Source: Mantamonas sphyraenae
Lineage: Eukaryota > CRuMs > Mantamonadidae
Assembly: GCA_026936335.1 (NCBI GenBank)
Contig: JAPMXV010000031.1
Coordinates: 310,001-374,000, forward strand
Length of the DNA stretch: 64,000 nt
Direction of reading: 5' to 3'
A program made the position numbers and the translations under genes. Positions 31,524 through 43,469 of the stretch are shown one piece after another. The notes beneath the pieces are model-generated. The model saw nothing but the letters and a program-made list of their open reading frames with translations. It was not told the DNA's origin and did no database searches. Within the stretch, counting starts at the first letter, position 1; the number at the start of each line of letters is the position of its first letter.

Positions 31524-32054
31524 GTTTGAATTGGGTGGCGAGTCGCAACGACACCTTCACCATCGTCAACTTTGTCCTGCCCGAACGCACAGACGAGGAG
31601 ATGATGGCCACAGAGAATGGAATGCCAGATGGCGTTGTGCGTAGTGAGCGCAGCCGCAGCAGAGGCAGGAGCACGCGGCATTGCTGATGGGCAGAAGCGA
31701 GGATGCGCGGCGACCCACTTGGCCGACAGGGGGGAGTATCTTTTTGCTTCAAGAATGCATATATGCATACATCGACGGTCTGTACATCAGTGGACCCTTT
31801 TCTGAAGCTTGGAGCAACCAGTGTGGTGTGTGGGAGAGATTCCAAGAGGCACACGGAAAACGAGCGCCCGAAATTCTGCTCATGATCAGGAACGCAGGTT
31901 TCCCCCTTGTTCCACTTGTGTCGTGTCCACACGGTTATCGTGCGTGTGTGGCTGTGTATGCGTGTGTGTATGTTGGTGCTGGTGGCCTGATAGGGGGCCA
32001 CAACCAGCATTGTTGTTGTGAAAGGGTGATTGATTCATTGTGCACTTTGTGTGT
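31524..32054. other. intergenic region
   Basis: This 531-bp gap lies upstream of the small hypothetical gene and downstream of the Ras-association/C1 gene, both on the minus strand. Several short frames overlap with no consensus. A plus-strand open stretch ending at ~31687 (NDTFTIVNFVLPERT) has host-like codons but no start. TG-rich sequence lies near 31940-31980. Confidence 0.4.
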
Positions 32055-33830
32055 TCAGTCGTCGTAGTCATCGCTGTTGCTGGAGCTGCCCGGTCGCTCC
32101 ATATCCATGCTTCGGCGGTAGATCTGCGACTCTTGTTGGTAGGGACGTTCGAGTTGGTCACGCACAATGACGTCGTACACAAGGGCACGGAAGCGACGGC
32201 GACGCAAGTGGCTGTTCCAGCACTCGCTGATGACAAAGGCCGCCTCGTCGCGAATCCTCTCTTCTGTCTTTTCGCAGTTCTTGGGCGCCCTATCCTTGCA
32301 CGCCTTGTGGCATTGAAAGTCACAGTTGACGCATCGTGCGCCCTGCTTGATGCCCACAATCATCTTGTTGCACAGCGGACACTCCACCACACCCTTGAAG
32401 GTGACAAACTCGAAGCGATGGCGTAGGTTGGTCTCTTGGGCAAGCACCACAGTGGAGTCATCCGACCCTGTGCCCTCTCCTGTCTGGCTCTGACCTGTGC
32501 CATCGCCTGTCGCCGCCGATGACGACGAAGCGCCCGCCGCCGCAGCCGATGTCCCTGCAGCCGGCTCTTCCTCCACAGGCGCCACCCACTCTGGATCCAC
32601 ACGCAATTCCACCTGTTCCATCATCTTGAGCTTGTTGGACGCCAGTGTCTTGCTCATGTCCAGCTCCTTGGCGTCGGAGATGTCCGTCTCCGACTTGAAC
32701 AGCAGGTACTTGTCCGGCGTGTCCACGTTGTACTTTTCGCACATCTGCTCCACAAACTCTTTGTTTGTGGTGTCCTTTGGCATGCTGGTGGGATGGGGTG
32801 GGGTGGGGTGGTGTGTTGGGTTGGCAAGTGTGAGTGAGTGAATGGGGGACGATCCATCCCACATCCATCCGTTGTGGGGCCCTCCTCTCTCGCTTCCACA
32901 ACTCACTCGCTCACATCCACAGTCTTGATGAGCTTCATGTTGGATGAGCTGCGTGCAGGCAGCTGTAGCTTGATGAGCAGCTTCTTGTCTTCAAACTGGG
33001 GCTCGTCGGTGCCCCAGTCAAACGAGCCGCTGCCGTAGAAGGAGGCCATGTCAAAGCCTGCTGTGTATGTGATCTTGTTGTTCTTTGTTCCACTGGCCAC
33101 CAGTGTGGGAAGTGGCTGGTCGTCGATGCGCACCTCTTTGATGCGGTCGATTTTGTCGTTGTTGTTGGTCATTTCCACAACCACTACGTACGTGGTGTCC
33201 TTCTTCAGCAGCACCGAGTACGTGTGTTTGTCCCCTCCCCCGTACTGCTTTTCCTCCGCTGTGTCCATACGTGTGTGTGCGTGTGTCAGTGCTTCGTCAT
33301 GCGTGTGTGTGTGTGTGAAGGGATTGTGTCTGATGGTCGAGGGAGGGAAAACAACAGCCCCGTTTTCCGTCTGACCCACACACACACGTACACTTCAGCG
33401 GCACCGGCTCGGTGTGCTTGAATGTCTTGTCGTTGTAGTAGTAAAATGAGATGTTGTAGTCAAAGGTGAGTTTGAGGACGCTGCGGGGGAGTGGGTGGAC
33501 CGTGTGCACCACTTCGTGTCAGTTTGCGTGCTCCGTGATGATGATGCTCCCCGCCCCCCTCGCCTCGCTCTTTTGCCCACCAACCCCCACGCACCTCGTC
33601 ACCATCTGCTCGTAATGGAAGGGCAAACCATCCTGCTCCATGTCCTCGGGCGTCAAGATGCGGCTCTTGGACTCAAAGTTGTCCTCCTTCTCCGGGTACA
33701 CCTTGGTTTGGATCTCCTTGGTGAACCGATGCACTCCCTTGGTGCCCTTCACCTTGAACCCCACCGTCACTTGCACAAAATCGCGTGCTCCCTTGGAGGT
33801 CGGCCGGTTGATGTTGTTGGACGACGACAT
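32055..33830 (-). CDS. Ras-association-like and C1 zinc-finger protein
   Basis: Four exons (33830-33595, 33480-33392, 33258-32907, 32784-32055) join in phase to 468 residues. Residues 1-~225 form a beta-rich region of unknown family (FVQVTVGFKVKGTKGVHRF, KLTFDYNISFYYYND). A ubiquitin-like/Ras-association-type segment spans ~222-300 (KLIKTVDVSD, NKEFVEQMCEKYNV, YLLFKSE). A Ser/Ala-rich linker leads to a C1 domain with the full HX12CX2C...CX2CX4HX2CX7C pattern (HRFEF...CPLCNKMI...CVNCDFQCHKAC). A basic tail follows. C1 domains bind diacylglycerol or phospholipid, and RA domains bind Ras-like GTPases. Membrane-recruited Ras-pathway signalling is a reasonable guess. No exact orthologue is known to me. 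Confidence 0.8.
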
Positions 33831-34751
33831 GTGGCCCGATTCGTGGATTTGGGTCGTCTCGCGCGCCATCGACCCCCTCGCCACACCCACCATGCCCCAC
33901 TTTCCCCCCACTGTGCTCCTGCAAGCACACCTTCCACATGCACCCACACGTGCCCTTTCATGTCCCATCTTGGCCATGTGCACAAATGGCAGAGGCGACT
34001 TTGTGCGCACAGGCAGCCACCCCAAAAAAAAAGGTTCGTCAACCCCACACAGCCAGCAACACACGCGTGACAGACTGCATGCCCCCTCCACTCAGTTCCT
34101 GAACATGCCTCGTTCCGCGTGACACTGCACCTTTTGTTTCTGTGCACGCCCCGTGTGTGATTGCGCGAGGGGAAAGGGGTGTGTGTGTGTGCCAGTAGCG
34201 GCAATGCAGGGCAAATCGTGGAATCGTGGCCGCTTCGCCGGACCCCGTTCCTTTGCCAGCTGGCCCCACACCTGCTCCTTGAGCACAAAGCGCATGCGAC
34301 GCAGCGTCACCAGCGCCGCAGCCACACACTTTCCGTGTGCACTGCACGCGTCTGTGTGCCCTGTGGCGTCGGTCCGCGCAGGGTTTTTTCGCCTCGAGCA
34401 AACGGTGCACATGCGCTTCGGCGAGAGGGAAATTCCAAGGGCCGGGCAAACTCGACGCCCCACACGTCGACACAGACATGTGTGTGCGCCGTGCATGGTC
34501 CGTCCGCCTGCGTCAACATACGGGTAGTGCATACACGTCGCCTCGTGTGTCTGCCCGGCCATGCTTGCGGCGCTTGCGTGCAGAGAGTGTGTGGTGGCCG
34601 TTTGCAGCGCTGTCCTTTTTCTCGCAGGCGTGTGTTCTGAGGCGCTGGTGACGAGCGCAGAGCAAGTGGCACGCAAAGCACAACACGCTGACACTCGTCC
34701 CCACACCCATGTGCACATGATCCACAGCAAGAAAACACCCAACGTATCAAC
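33831..34751. other. intergenic region upstream of eIF5A
   Basis: This ~920-bp region lies between divergent genes, the C1 protein on the minus strand and eIF5A on the plus. It is the largest gap outside the Fanzor locus. Overlapping short frames on both strands lack domain content. It probably contains the promoter and untranslated leader, perhaps with a leader intron, of the highly expressed eIF5A gene. No RNA gene was recognised. Confidence 0.4.
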
Positions 34752-35261
34752 ATGTCTGAGACCGAAGTTTTTGATGAGGGCGAGTTTGGCACCGCCGACA
34801 CCGCCTCCAAGACTGTCCCCGCCCAGGCCTCGTCCCTGCGCAAGGGCGGCTTTGTCATGCTGAAGGGCCACCCGTGCAAGATCACGGACATGTCGACCTC
34901 CAAGACCGGCAAGCACGGTCACGCCAAGGTGCACTTCACCGGTGTGGACATCTTCACCAGCAAGAAGTACGAGGCTCTGGAGTCTTCCACCCACAACATG
35001 GAGGTGCCTGTGATCAAGCGCAGCACCTACTCGGTGGTCTCCATGGAGGGTGACTACCTGTGCGTCCTCGACGAGAACAACGAGATGAAGGAGGACCTCA
35101 AGGCACCCGTGGGTGACGAGGAGCTCATGGAGCAGCTCACCAAGTACATGGAGGAGTACGACAACGGTGGAGACCGCGAGCCGCTCGTCGACGTCGTCGC
35201 CGCTCTGGGCGAGGAGGCCGTCGTCAGCGTCAAGCAGGGCACCGAGGGTGGTGCCAACTAA
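34752..35261 (+). CDS. EIF5A: translation factor eIF5A
   Basis: Single exon, 169 residues, the expected family length. The hypusination loop STSKTGKHGHAKVHF is intact, with the modified lysine at residue 54. The C-terminal OB-fold is also recognisable (YSVVSMEGDYLCVLDENN). eIF5A promotes peptide-bond formation at polyproline stretches and translation termination, and needs deoxyhypusine synthase and hydroxylase for activity. Codon use is strongly biased to GC-ending codons, consistent with high expression. A 197-bp gap separates it from the convergent glycine decarboxylase gene. Confidence 0.98.
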   Translation: MSETEVFDEGEFGTADTASKTVPAQASSLRKGGFVMLKGHPCKITDMSTSKTGKHGHAKVHFTGVDIFTSKKYEALESSTHNMEVPVIKRSTYSVVSMEGDYLCVLDENNEMKEDLKAPVGDEELMEQLTKYMEEYDNGGDREPLVDVVAALGEEAVVSVKQGTEGGAN

Positions 35262-35458
35262 ATTGCTTGGTGCGCGCGTGTGGCTGTGTGTGTGTGTGCT
35301 ATGGCAAACACCAACCATTCGCAAACAAAACGCGCCGTCGGCACACCCAGGTTGCGTCTCGCGCAAGGGAGATGGACAATGGAAACACTCCGTGTGGACG
35401 GCATTTCTTCTCTCTTCTCTTTGTTTTCCTGCTTCCTTCCCATCATGCACCAATCACA

Positions 35459-38400
35459 TCAAAACTCCTCGCTACGCGCCACGACCAGGTTCCTGTCGCC
35501 GTACACGTTGTCCACACGCCCCACAGTGGGCCACTTCTTGCCCCTCTGGCGCAAGTACGGCAGCGGGTACCCTGCCTTCTCACGACCATACGGACGATCC
35601 CACGAGTCCGACGTGACCACGCTGAGCGGGTGCGGCGCATGCTTGAGCACGTTGTCGTCCTGCGTGTAGGTGCCCTCCTCAATCTCGCTGATCTCCGCAC
35701 GGATCTGCAGCATGGCGTCGCAGAAGCGGTCCAGCTCGTCCATGGGTTCGCTCTCTGTGGGCTCGATCATCAGCGTGTTGGCCACGGGGAAGGACATGGT
35801 GGGTGCGTGGAATCCATAGTCTGCCAGACGCTTGGCCACATCCTCCGCCATCACACCCGTGCTCTTCTCAAACGGACGCATGTCGATGATAAACTCGTGT
35901 GCACACATGCCCGCTGCGTTGCGGTACAGAATGTCGTACGCTCCCTCCAGACGCTTGGCCATGTAGTTTGCGTTGAGCATGGCCACCGACGACGCCTCCT
36001 TCAACGCCTCGCTGCCCATCATGTTGATGTACATGTAGGAAATGGGCAGGATGCTGGCAGAGCCGTACGGCGTGGCGCTCACGGGGCCCGTGGGGGCGTT
36101 GGCGTCGTGTGTAAACGGATGCGACGGCAGGTACGGCGCAAGATGCTCGGCCACACAGATGGGACCCATGCCCGGGCCGCCTCCGCCGTGCGGGATGCAA
36201 AACGTCTTGTGCAGGTTGAGATGGCACACGTCGGCGCCAATGTCGCCCGGGCTGGTCAGACCCACCTGTGCGTTCATGTTGGCGCCGTCCATGTACACCT
36301 GTCCGCCGTGTTGGTGAATCAGCGCACACGCGTCCTTGATGGTTTCTTCAAACACGCCGTGGGTGCTTGGGTACGTCACCATGAACGCAGCCAGGTTCTC
36401 GCTGTGCTTCTCCACCTTGGCACGCAGGTCTTCCATGTCCACGTTTCCATCCTTGTCGCACGCCACAATCACCGTCTTCATGCCCGCCATGGCTGCACTT
36501 GCTGGGTTGGTGCCGTGCGCAGACACGGGAATCAGGCAGATGTTGCGGTGGCTCTGCTGGTGTGCCTCGTGGTACGACGCAATCGTCAACAGGCCTGCAA
36601 ACTCGCCCTGGGCGCCGCTGTTGGGCTGCAGCGACGTCGAGTGGAACCCGGTGATGTTGGCCAGCTGTGCACTCAGCTGCTCGTGCATCTCCTGGTACCC
36701 CTGCACCTGGTCCGCCGGCTGGAACGGATGGATGTTGCCAAACTCGGGCCACGTCACCGGGATCATCTCGCTCACCGCGTTCAGCTTCATCGTGCACGAC
36801 CCCAGAGGGATCATGGAGGTGTTCAGACCCACGTCCTTGTCCTCCAGGTACTTCAGGTAGCGCATCATCTCCGTCTCGCTGTGGTACGTGTTGAACACGG
36901 GATGAGTCAGGAACTCGGAGGTTCGCTTGAAATCTCCGGAAAACTCAAAGTTGTCCGCGGCAGACGCCACCAGCGCGTCGTTGATGTGCTCGCCGGCCGA
37001 AGGGTCGTTGGTAAAGATGGCCAGCAGGTCGCGCACGTCGTCCACGCCTGCGGTTTCGTCCAGGGAGACGCAGATGGACGCGGTGCCGTCCAGCATGCGC
37101 AGGTTGATGCCGTGTTCCTGAGCACGCTGGATCACCGCCTGGGCGTCTTCGCGCTCCTCAAAGTCCACACGCACGGTGTCAAACACCACCGTGTCAGTGC
37201 GCACGGGCACCTGGTGCTGTGCCAGCGACGTACGCAGCACCTCGGTCAGGCTGTGCACACGCTGTGCAATGTCGCGCAGTCCCTGCGGGCCGTGGTACAC
37301 CGCGTAGTTGGCGGCGATGTTGGCAAGCAGTGCCTGAGCCGTGCAGATGTTGCTCGTGGCCTTTTCACGTCGAATGTGCTGCTCACGCGTCTGCAACGCC
37401 ATGCGCAGTGCAGGCGCACCCGTGCTGTCCTTGCTCAGGCCAATGATGCGTCCGGGCTTGTTGCGCTGGTACTTCTTGCGGCAGGCCAGAAAGGCGGCGT
37501 GCGGCCCTCCGTTGCCCAGCGGCACACCAAAGCGCTGTGCACTGCCAATGGCAATGTCTGCGCCCCATTCGCCCGGCGGCGTCAACACCGTCAGCGCAAG
37601 CAGATCGGTGGCCGCACACACCACGCCGTTGTTGGCGTGCACCGCCTCTGTAATCTCTCGGTACGCCTCCACGCTGCCGTCCGTGGCAGGGTACTGCAGC
37701 AGCACACCTGTGTACGCCGTCTTTTCAAAGTCTGTGGCCATGGCATCGCCCACCACCACCTCGGCACCCACCGCCTTGGCACGCGTCTTGATCAGCGCAA
37801 TCGTTTGCGGGTGCACATTGTCAGCCACAAAGAACGGCGCGTCGCTCTTGCGGTTGATGGCGTACGCCATGTTCATCGCCTCTGCCCCTGCCGTGGCCTC
37901 GTCCTACGTGTGCATGTGTGCATGTGTGAGTGTGTGTGTCGCTGTGTGAGTCATTCCTTGCCTCCTGCCAGGCCGCTTTTCTGCCCCTCACTCCACTCCG
38001 GGAAAAAGCACGCGAACTTTTCCGGTTTGGCGAAGGGGCCCCACGTCAGCGAGGCACACACACACAACTCACCAGCAATGAAGCGTTGGAAATCTCCATG
38101 GCAGTCAGGTCGCTGACCACCGTCTGAAAGTTGAGCAGGCTCTCGAGGCGTCCCTGCGAGATCTCCGCCTGGTAGGGCGTGTACGCCGTGTACCAGCCCG
38201 GATTTTCCAGCAGATTGCGCAGAATCACCGCAGGCGTGACTGTGCCGTAGTAGCCCTGTCCAATGTAGTTGCGCATGATCTGTGTCCCATACACGCATGA
38301 TTGTATGTTTGTATGCGTCAGTGTTGGCTCGTCGTTCTGCGTGGAAAACACGGCAACCTCGCCGCTGTTCGCATTTGACAGGATCCCCCACGTCACGTCA

Positions 38401-38877
38401 CATCGCACACAAGACACACAGACACAGAGACAGACACACACAGAGACAAGCAGACAGGCAGACACTCACCTTGTTCTGGGATGCCATCTGCTTCAGCTTG
38501 GCCAGGAAGTGGGCCTCACCCTGGGGCTCCCCGATGGACAGGGGCTGAGCGCGACGGATGTGCTTGGGCACCGCCTTGTCCAGGAAGGCGTCGAGATCCT
38601 TGAACCCCAGCGTGTCGAGCATGTGTGCCTTTTCCTCTGGGCTGGGACCGATGTGTCGTCGCGGGAATGAGTCCAGGGGCTGCGAGAGGGAAGCCACGGT
38701 GGTGGTGGCGTTGCTTGCTGCTGCCAGCACCGATGCCCTGGAGGCCACAGAGCGCACAGAGGGCGACACACGTGCAGAAACCACACTGGACACACCGCCA
38801 CTGCTGCGAGTGACCACAGTCATGGCACGTGTGGCACAGCCGGCAGACTTGAATGTACGCGAGGTGCGGGAAAACAT
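35459..38877 (-). CDS. GLDC: glycine dehydrogenase (decarboxylating) P-protein, mitochondrial
   Basis: Three exons (38877-38470, 38279-38073, 37903-35459), all phase 0, give 1,019 residues. The N-terminal ~70 residues are Arg/Ser/Val-rich without acidic residues, a typical mitochondrial presequence. Conserved P-protein motifs follow: [81 protein letters not shown], and [18 protein letters not shown] with the PLP lysine at ~771. It decarboxylates glycine in the mitochondrial glycine cleavage system with H-, T- and L-proteins. Length matches the family. The gene is head-to-head with galactokinase (208 bp between starts). Confidence 0.97.
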
Positions 38878-39085
38878 TTCGGAAGCTTGCTGAGTCGGGG
38901 GTGGGGGGGGGCTTTCTCCGGGATGGGTGCGACGGCGCATTTTTGTTCACGGAACCTTTTGTCAGAGAGAGAGAGAGTGTGTGTGTGATTGTGTGCAGAA
39001 TGCACTGTATGGTGGGTCCTGTTCTCATCCATGGCATGTGCTCCTTGCTCCTGCTCCGCCAACCCCGAACCACATCCCGCTGTCG

Positions 39086-40789
39086 ATGTCGTCGTCGTCG
39101 TCCAACAACAACGCCTCCACCGTTCCCGTCTACTCTGACGTGGCCACTGTATACGAGGGTGCCCCCGAGGAGGATCTCCAGGCGAATGTGGCTCGATACG
39201 ACGCCATCCAGGAACAGGCTGGCGACACACACGTGGACTTTTTCGCACGCGCCCCAGGACGTGTCAACCTCATTGGCGAACATGTGGACTACATGGGAGT
39301 ACGTGCATCCATCTCTTTCACTCTGAGTGTGTGTGTGGGGAGGGGGGGCATGCTGGTTCCACGTGTGTGACGCTCGTTCCATCCCAGATTCTGACACACA
39401 AACAACCTGCAGTACGGTGTCTTGCCCATGGCCATTGTCAACGATGTGGTCATTGGTGTACACATGGACCCACAAAGCGACACACTGGCCATCCACAATA
39501 TGGATTCGGAGGCGTATGCGTCGCTGACGACGGACAAGAACGTCACCCAAGAAGACATTGACGCCTCCAAACACGTTTGGACAAACTATGCCCTTTGCGG
39601 CTACCTGGGAGTGTTGGAGTATGCACGCACACAAGCAAACCACGATCAGGAGGAGGAAGAGGAGGATGGGAATGGCAGCAACAGCAGCAGCAAGGGTCCA
39701 CCTGGGATGATCTGGTGGGTGCACGGGACCGTTCCCATTGGCTCCGGTCTCAGCTCATCGTCTGCGCTTGTGTGTGCCTCTGCCCTTGCCACTGCACATG
39801 CCATGCAGCTGTCGCTGAGCCAAACCCAACTGGCAGCGCTTTGTGGCGCGGCCGAACGCTACGTGGGAGTGCAGGGCGGGGGCATGGACCAAGCCATCTC
39901 CTTCCTGGCCAAACCAGACACAGCCATGAATGTGGAGTTCCAACCTGAGTTGCATGTGGCCGCAGAGGTGCCTCTGCCACGGGGACTCGCCTGGGTGGTG
40001 GCCCATTCCCAGGTCACTGCAAACAAACACGTCTCTGCAGGCTCCGGATACAACAAACGAGTGGTCGAGTGTCGCCTCGCGGCCATGTTGCTGCTGCTTG
40101 GCCATCCAGAGTGGACCACCAGCACCACCACGGACGACGACGACAAGGTGGTGGTGGATGGCGTGCCCGTTGTTCACACCCTGCGCGACGTCCACCTCCT
40201 TGCCAACGCTGCCGCAACACACCCGTCCACAGTCACCTTGGATGACATGGCCCAACATGTCAAGGACACACTGCACGAGGAACCCTACACCACCCAGGAA
40301 CTTGCCCAGCTCTTCCAACTCGATGCAGCCACCTTTCGTGCCCGTCATGTCGATGTGGCCTGTCCCATCGATGGTGACTCCTTTTCCCTTCACTCCCGTG
40401 CCCTCCACGTCTTCCAGGAAGCCCTCCGTGTCCACCAATTCCGCGATCTGTGTCTTGCGGAGCAGCAGGACGACGCCCTCCCATCTGCCCTCGGTGCTCT
40501 CCTCGACGCCAGTCACCACAGCCTGGCCCATCTCTACGACGTCTCCTGTTCTCAGCTGGACACTCTCACGGCACTCGCACGCAAGGCAGGTGCACACGGC
40601 TCCAGACTCACCGGCGCTGGCTTTGGCGGATGCACCGTCTCACTGGTGGACCTTGACAATGTCCAGGACTTTATCCAAGCCTTGGACAGCCAATTTTACG
40701 ATGGCAATGCCCATCCGGGGGTCCTCTTTGCCACAGGGGCCATGGGAGGCGCTGCTGTGGTGCAGCCAAAGCAAACTCAGTCCCCGTAG
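39086..40789 (+). CDS. GALK: galactokinase / GalNAc kinase (GHMP family)
   Basis: Two exons (39086-39298, 39413-40789), phase 0, give 529 residues. GHMP motifs are clear: GRVNLIGEHVDYMG (galactokinase signature, running into YGVLPMAI across the intron), VPIGSGLSSSSALVCASAL (ATP-binding loop) and RLTGAGFGGCTVSLV. NKRVVECRLAA and EEPYTTQELAQLF resemble the longer GALK2/GAL1 class more than the short GALK1 class. The preferred sugar (galactose or N-acetylgalactosamine) therefore cannot be decided. Acidic and Asn/Ser-rich inserts lengthen the protein. It provides galactose-1-phosphate for the GALT encoded at 8427-9515. Confidence 0.93.
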
Positions 40790-41070
40790 GTGGCTTGTCC
40801 ACGTCCATTCTCCTCCAACACCACCTTTGGTCATCCACTTGTCTCTTGACTTGCCCCATGGTGCATTGCATGGCCAGCAGCGACGTTGTCTTTGCCTGCA
40901 ACGGCCTTCCGCCAGGGCCGTTTTCCCTTTTCGAAACGAACCCAAGCACCGATGTTTCCCATCAATCCGCCCCTGCACACGCCCGTCTGCAGCCACGCAC
41001 ACCACCGGCTGCCGCTCACACCTCCACGGTGCCCTTTTGTACACACTTGCTTACCTGCCGTACAGACGCC

Positions 41071-41337
41071 ATGCCCAAGTCGCTCTCGCAGGCCGGAGTC
41101 GTTCTGGGCATCACCACGTGCCTCCTGGCCGCGTTTTTCTACTGGGCCGCGTTTGACGCCGCCTCCACCATGGGCGAGGCCACAGGCTTCGCCTACATCC
41201 GCAACGTTGCCTCCACAAACCAACACGTGTGCGCAACCCTCTTTATGTTTGCCGCCATGTTTGTCTTTACCGTCAACCGCCGCTACGTGCCCGTCGACGA
41301 TTTCCTCTTTGACCGCGAGACCACCAAGGACGACTGA
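41071..41337 (+). CDS. small two-helix membrane protein
   Basis: An 88-residue frame starting MPKSLSQAG. Two hydrophobic segments are visible (VLGITTCLLAAFFYWAAF and CATLFMFAAMFVFTV), separated by a short polar loop with FAYIRN. The tail is acidic, DDFLFDRETTKDD. Codon choice is host-like. I do not recognise the family; small subunits of ER or mitochondrial membrane complexes look like this. The 281 bp upstream contain no other clear frame. Confidence 0.6.
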   Translation: MPKSLSQAGVVLGITTCLLAAFFYWAAFDAASTMGEATGFAYIRNVASTNQHVCATLFMFAAMFVFTVNRRYVPVDDFLFDRETTKDD

Positions 41338-41409
41338 GTTCTTGTCTCTCTTTACAGCAAATGTACACACACACACGCACACACACACACACCTCACCGA
41401 CCTCCCCGT

Positions 41410-43337
41410 TCACAGACTCCCAGACTGCCAGGCGGTCAATTCTTGCATCGCCTGTGCCTGAAACTCGTACTTGCTGACCATGTCCTCCAGGGGTTCGTTG
41501 GCGAAAAAGGTGTTTGTCTTTCCACTGTTGCTGCTGGTCTTGCAGCTCTGACAGATGACCATGCCACGCTCGTCGCGATCCTGTTCCGCACAGGACCTGC
41601 AGAAGCAATGGCCGCACGGCACCAACGTCACCGGGTTGCGATACAGTTGCATGCAGTTGAGACACGTCAGCGACGCCTGCATGGCATCCATGCTCACGTT
41701 GATCTTTGCCAACGAGTCGCGAAACACCTTTTCCTTTGCCGCAAGCTCCTCCATCCGGCTGCCATAGCCCATGTACTCCTTCAGCTTCTCCGATGCCTCT
41801 TCATAGTTGCGATTCACCTCGTCCAGCTGTGTTTTGAGCGATTCCATGCGTGCCACACTCGTCTGTTGGATCGCCTCCAGCTTGCCATCCCTGTGACTCA
41901 GTTCCAACTCCACACGCTCCTTCTCCACCTTCAGTGCCTCCTGTGCCTCTTTCAACTTTTCCTTCACCTTCATCCCCTCCTTTCTGCTCTCCCGTACCTG
42001 CTGCCGCAGCTTCTCGTTGTTCTCCATGGCCTCCGCCAGTTCACGTCGCACCTCTGTCCTGTCCTTCAGTGCGTTGCTCAGCTCGTCCTTCTTGTGCACC
42101 AGTGACCTCTCTGCCGCCCCCTGTTCACTCTTGCTCTCCTCCAGCAGGCCCTGAAGACGTGCAATCTCCTGTCGCAACTCCTCCACCTCCTTGCCCTGTG
42201 TCTCTGCCTCTGCCACCGCCTTGTCCCTTGCCTCCCGCATCATTTCCACCTCTGCCTTTGCCAGTGCCACCTCCTTGCGTGCTGCATCCCGCTCTGCGCT
42301 CACCGTATCGATGAAACTCTGCTGCTGGTAGCTCTTTGTCACCGTGTGTTCCAGAATCCCCGACGTGCTCTTGATCTTCTCCTTGTGTGTGCGCACCTCG
42401 TCCACCAACAGTCTGTTCTCCTCCTGCTGCTCACGCAGCTGGTTTCGCACCGTCTTGAGCGTTGCGTTCGACCCTTCAAACCGTGCCTCCAGCATGTCGT
42501 ACTGTTTCTTTTGCTGCTTCACCAGCCCCTTGAGACGTGTCACCTCCATGTTGCTCTTGTCCAGGTTCAATTGCAACCCAATGATCTTTTCCTCCGCCTC
42601 CCCGTGCGCCTTGATTTCCTTGCTCAGCGCACGCTTCGTTTGCTCCCCCTGGCTGCTCTTGTCCTTCATCTCCTCACGCACTTTGCGCAGCTGTTCCCTC
42701 AACTCGTCGTTCTCTCTGTTCATGTCTTCCAACGCCCCAATGTTCACCTTGGCTTGCTTCAGCTGCTTCCGCAGCGTTCCAATCACATCCCTGTCGCTCG
42801 CCCAGTCGTCACTCAGTCGTTCAAAGTTCCTCTGAATGGCATCAATCGTAATGTTTCTGTTCACCAACTGCCTCGCCTGCTCCTCCAGCCGCGCTTGCAA
42901 TGCTTCAATCACCTCCCGGTCCGATTGGGCCAGATGACCACGTTCCCCTTCCCCGCGGTGGCCCTCCTGCACCAGCTGCTCCGAAGCACGCTCCAGCGAC
43001 GACACAAAGTCTGACGTTGGGCATCCGTGCATACAGTGTGAGTGTCATTCCGTGCCGATGAGTGTCGTGGCGCTTGCAAATCGCTCGTTCCTCGGCCAAA
43101 TGGGGCTCAGGCGACCGTTGCCCGACACACTGGACACCACCCACCCTCACGCACCCACACATCCTGTCCAAAAAAAAAAAACTCACTCGTTACGGATCCA
43201 CTCGAGCTACGGCGTCTCTCGTCCTCCTCTTCCTGTCCCTTTACCTGCTGCACGCTGTCCTTGGAGGTCCCACGACGAGGCGATCTCGATGCACGGATGT
43301 ACGCCAGCGTCGACTTGCTTCCCGCGCTCTGTGGCAT
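41410..43337 (-). CDS. coiled-coil protein with C-terminal RING finger
   Basis: Two exons (43337-43187, 43010-41410) give 583 residues. The first exon is basic and Ser/Arg-rich. Residues ~60-480 are nearly continuous coiled coil. A C3HC4 RING finger closes the protein (LTCLNCMQLY, LVPCGHCFCRSC, VICQSCKTS), followed by ~35 residues. Coiled-coil/RING proteins of this layout are E3 ubiquitin ligases (Bre1-like in architecture), but the RING sequence is not specifically Bre1. The splice joint (Asn codon split after one base) is in phase. Confidence 0.8.
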
Positions 43338-43469
43338 CCCGTCAGCAATGGAAAGACACGGAGGGATTCCATACGTGTCAGACAGAGACTCACACCACTC
43401 ACTGGGGATTGGGATTGGAGGATAAAGGATGGCGTACCATGGAAACCTGTAGTCTTTGTTGCTCTCGCG

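Noticed and set aside
31525-31687. Plus-strand open stretch with host-like codons (NDTFTIVNFVLPERT)
   Set aside because: No ATG, no recognisable domain and no convincing splice sites; left as unexplained intergenic sequence.
35267-38116. 949-codon plus-strand frame
   Set aside because: Antisense of glycine decarboxylase; the opposite strand gives a full, highly conserved enzyme.
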